A stretch of 64,000 nucleotides of DNA from Kiloniella laminariae DSM 19542 (GTDB lineage: Bacteria; Pseudomonadota; Alphaproteobacteria; Kiloniellales; Kiloniellaceae), in the NCBI RefSeq assembly GCF_000374005.1, contig NZ_KB893134.1:480238-544237 (forward strand). The letters are read 5' to 3'. The notes below the pieces were generated by a model. That model made no database searches and had not been told where the DNA came from. It saw only the letters and a list, made by a program, of their open reading frames with translations. Made by a program: the position numbers and the translations under genes. Shown here in pieces: positions 63,282-64,000 of this stretch. Each line of letters opens with the position of its first letter. Positions within the stretch are counted from its first letter, which is position 1.

Positions 63282-64000
63282 ATGTTGGCAATGATCCGTG
63301 CCCGGATTGATATCAAGCTGTTGTTAACCCTGATATCGGTTCTTGTTCCGCTCATGGTGCTTCTGGTGGGGGCCTATGACCAACTGATCAAGCAAATTAT
63401 GGAAAAAGAAGATGCCCGTGCTCAGCTTTTGCGCTCGGTTAACCAGTCACTTCGGATGGAGATTATTGATCTTCAGAATGAATATCTTTCGATTGCCGGA
63501 TTTTTGGAACTTGATGCGCTAAAGGCCGTGGACAATTGGGCCAGTCAAGAGGGGGTGACACCGCTGGAGCATCAGGGCCGGGATGCGTTATTAGTTCGCT
63601 ATAAAAAACGTAACCAGAGACGGGATCTGGGAAAAAGAGGGATTCTTCTGGTTGATCAGAGTGAGGGTGTCTCTGCTGTTTCTTATGGTGTGTTTTTGGA
63701 AGGGGAATTCCAGGGCAGGGTGAGGGAACTGAGATTTCCGGCTCTGACGCTTGCCGAACTGGAACAAAAGATTAACCGAATTACAGAAGAAAATACGGGT
63801 GCAGATGCCCTGATGACCAAGGTCTCACAGGTCAAGGGGCAACTGGCAAACAAGAGTCTGGAGGCGGAGCTCAAGCGCGTGGCTTTTCTCGCGGATGTTG
63901 ATGAAATCAAACGCATGGACAGAGACGTGGAACTCTTTGCTGAACAGGCAATCCTGGTTGTTGCGGCTCTGGGGCTGGTCACAATTCTTCTGGTGCTTGG
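63282..64000 (+). CDS. Membrane sensor protein, N-terminal part (3' end outside window)
   Basis: The frame is open from ATG 63282 (after GAAGAGGTCTGT) to the last base, about 239 codons. TM1 is at ~12-32 (LLLTLISVLVPLMVLLVGAY), a ~190-residue largely helical periplasmic region follows (MEIIDLQNEYLSIAGFLELD and beyond), and TM2 begins near residue 222 (QAILVVAALGLVTILLVL). This is the layout of methyl-accepting chemotaxis proteins, histidine kinases and cyclases with HAMP linkers. The output domain lies beyond the window, so the class cannot be named. Confidence 0.75.
   Translation, partial: MLAMIRARIDIKLLLTLISVLVPLMVLLVGAYDQLIKQIMEKEDARAQLLRSVNQSLRMEIIDLQNEYLSIAGFLELDALKAVDNWASQEGVTPLEHQGRDALLVRYKKRNQRRDLGKRGILLVDQSEGVSAVSYGVFLEGEFQGRVRELRFPALTLAELEQKINRITEENTGADALMTKVSQVKGQLANKSLEAELKRVAFLADVDEIKRMDRDVELFAEQAILVVAALGLVTILLVL

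Noticed and set aside
1..64000. Prophage, transposon or CRISPR-Cas locus
   Set aside because: No integrase, transposase, structural phage gene, cas gene or spaced repeat array was found in any frame.

Overview
The window reads as chromosomal DNA of a free-living, probably aquatic alphaproteobacterium, possibly of the Rhodospirillales/Sneathiella/Kiloniella type; genus cannot be fixed from sequence reading alone. The grounds are the gene order rnd-kdsD-lptC-lptA-lptB-rpoN-hpf-ptsN, an Hsp20 gene with a ROSE-like leader followed by a DUF1150 gene, an NDUFA9-like complex I accessory gene, and a SqrR/BigR-type persulfide regulator. Base composition is moderate and coding density high. I see no phage, insertion sequence, rRNA or CRISPR array.

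Layout. 1-8.5 kb: the end of ppk, then a glycerol/lower glycolysis block (glpK divergent from glpR, then gap, glpD and pyk), with GlpR-type operator palindromes at glpK/glpR and also in front of gap. 8.5-10.4 kb: a persulfide detoxification module (Blh-like metallo-hydrolase divergent from a BigR/SqrR repressor plus a membrane rhodanese). 10.5-13 kb: a soluble histidine kinase, a small convergent ORF beside DnaA-box-like sites, and ibpA with a candidate RNA thermometer and DUF1150. 13.1-20.2 kb: ptsN, hpf, rpoN, lptB, lptA, lptC, kdsD and rnd on the minus strand. 20.4-27.6 kb: NDUFA9-like protein, then gltD-gltB. 27.6-35.5 kb: mixed genes, including a minus-strand unit MarR-GNAT fusion, azlC, azlD and a cupin gene. 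35.8-49 kb: the translation cluster thrS-infC / rpmI-rplT / pheS-pheT, interrupted after infC by an FAD oxidoreductase and an RND efflux pair, and after rplT by a small lipoprotein gene. 49-57.6 kb: two uncharacterised proteins, a CHASE4 histidine kinase, an NTP_transf_6 protein, a HerA-like ATPase and lepA. 57.7-60.2 kb: tRNA-Ser(GGA), then a 1.2-kb islet (tandem winged-helix regulator plus VOC protein) flanked by two copies of the yajQ 3' end and terminator, then yajQ. 60.4-64 kb: a cytoplasmic MCP and an Aer-like PAS protein in overlapping frames, a YHS-domain protein, and the start of a two-helix membrane sensor that runs off the window.

Points that stand out: the yajQ-flanked islet; the ROSE-like hairpin over the ibpA Shine-Dalgarno; an apparent AUA start codon for infC; the interrupted thrS-to-pheT cluster; the split Aer-type receptor; the possible extension of glycerol control to GAPDH; and the MarR-GNAT/AzlCD/cupin unit with a compound operator. 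No single unprecedented multi-gene system is evident; these are the best leads.
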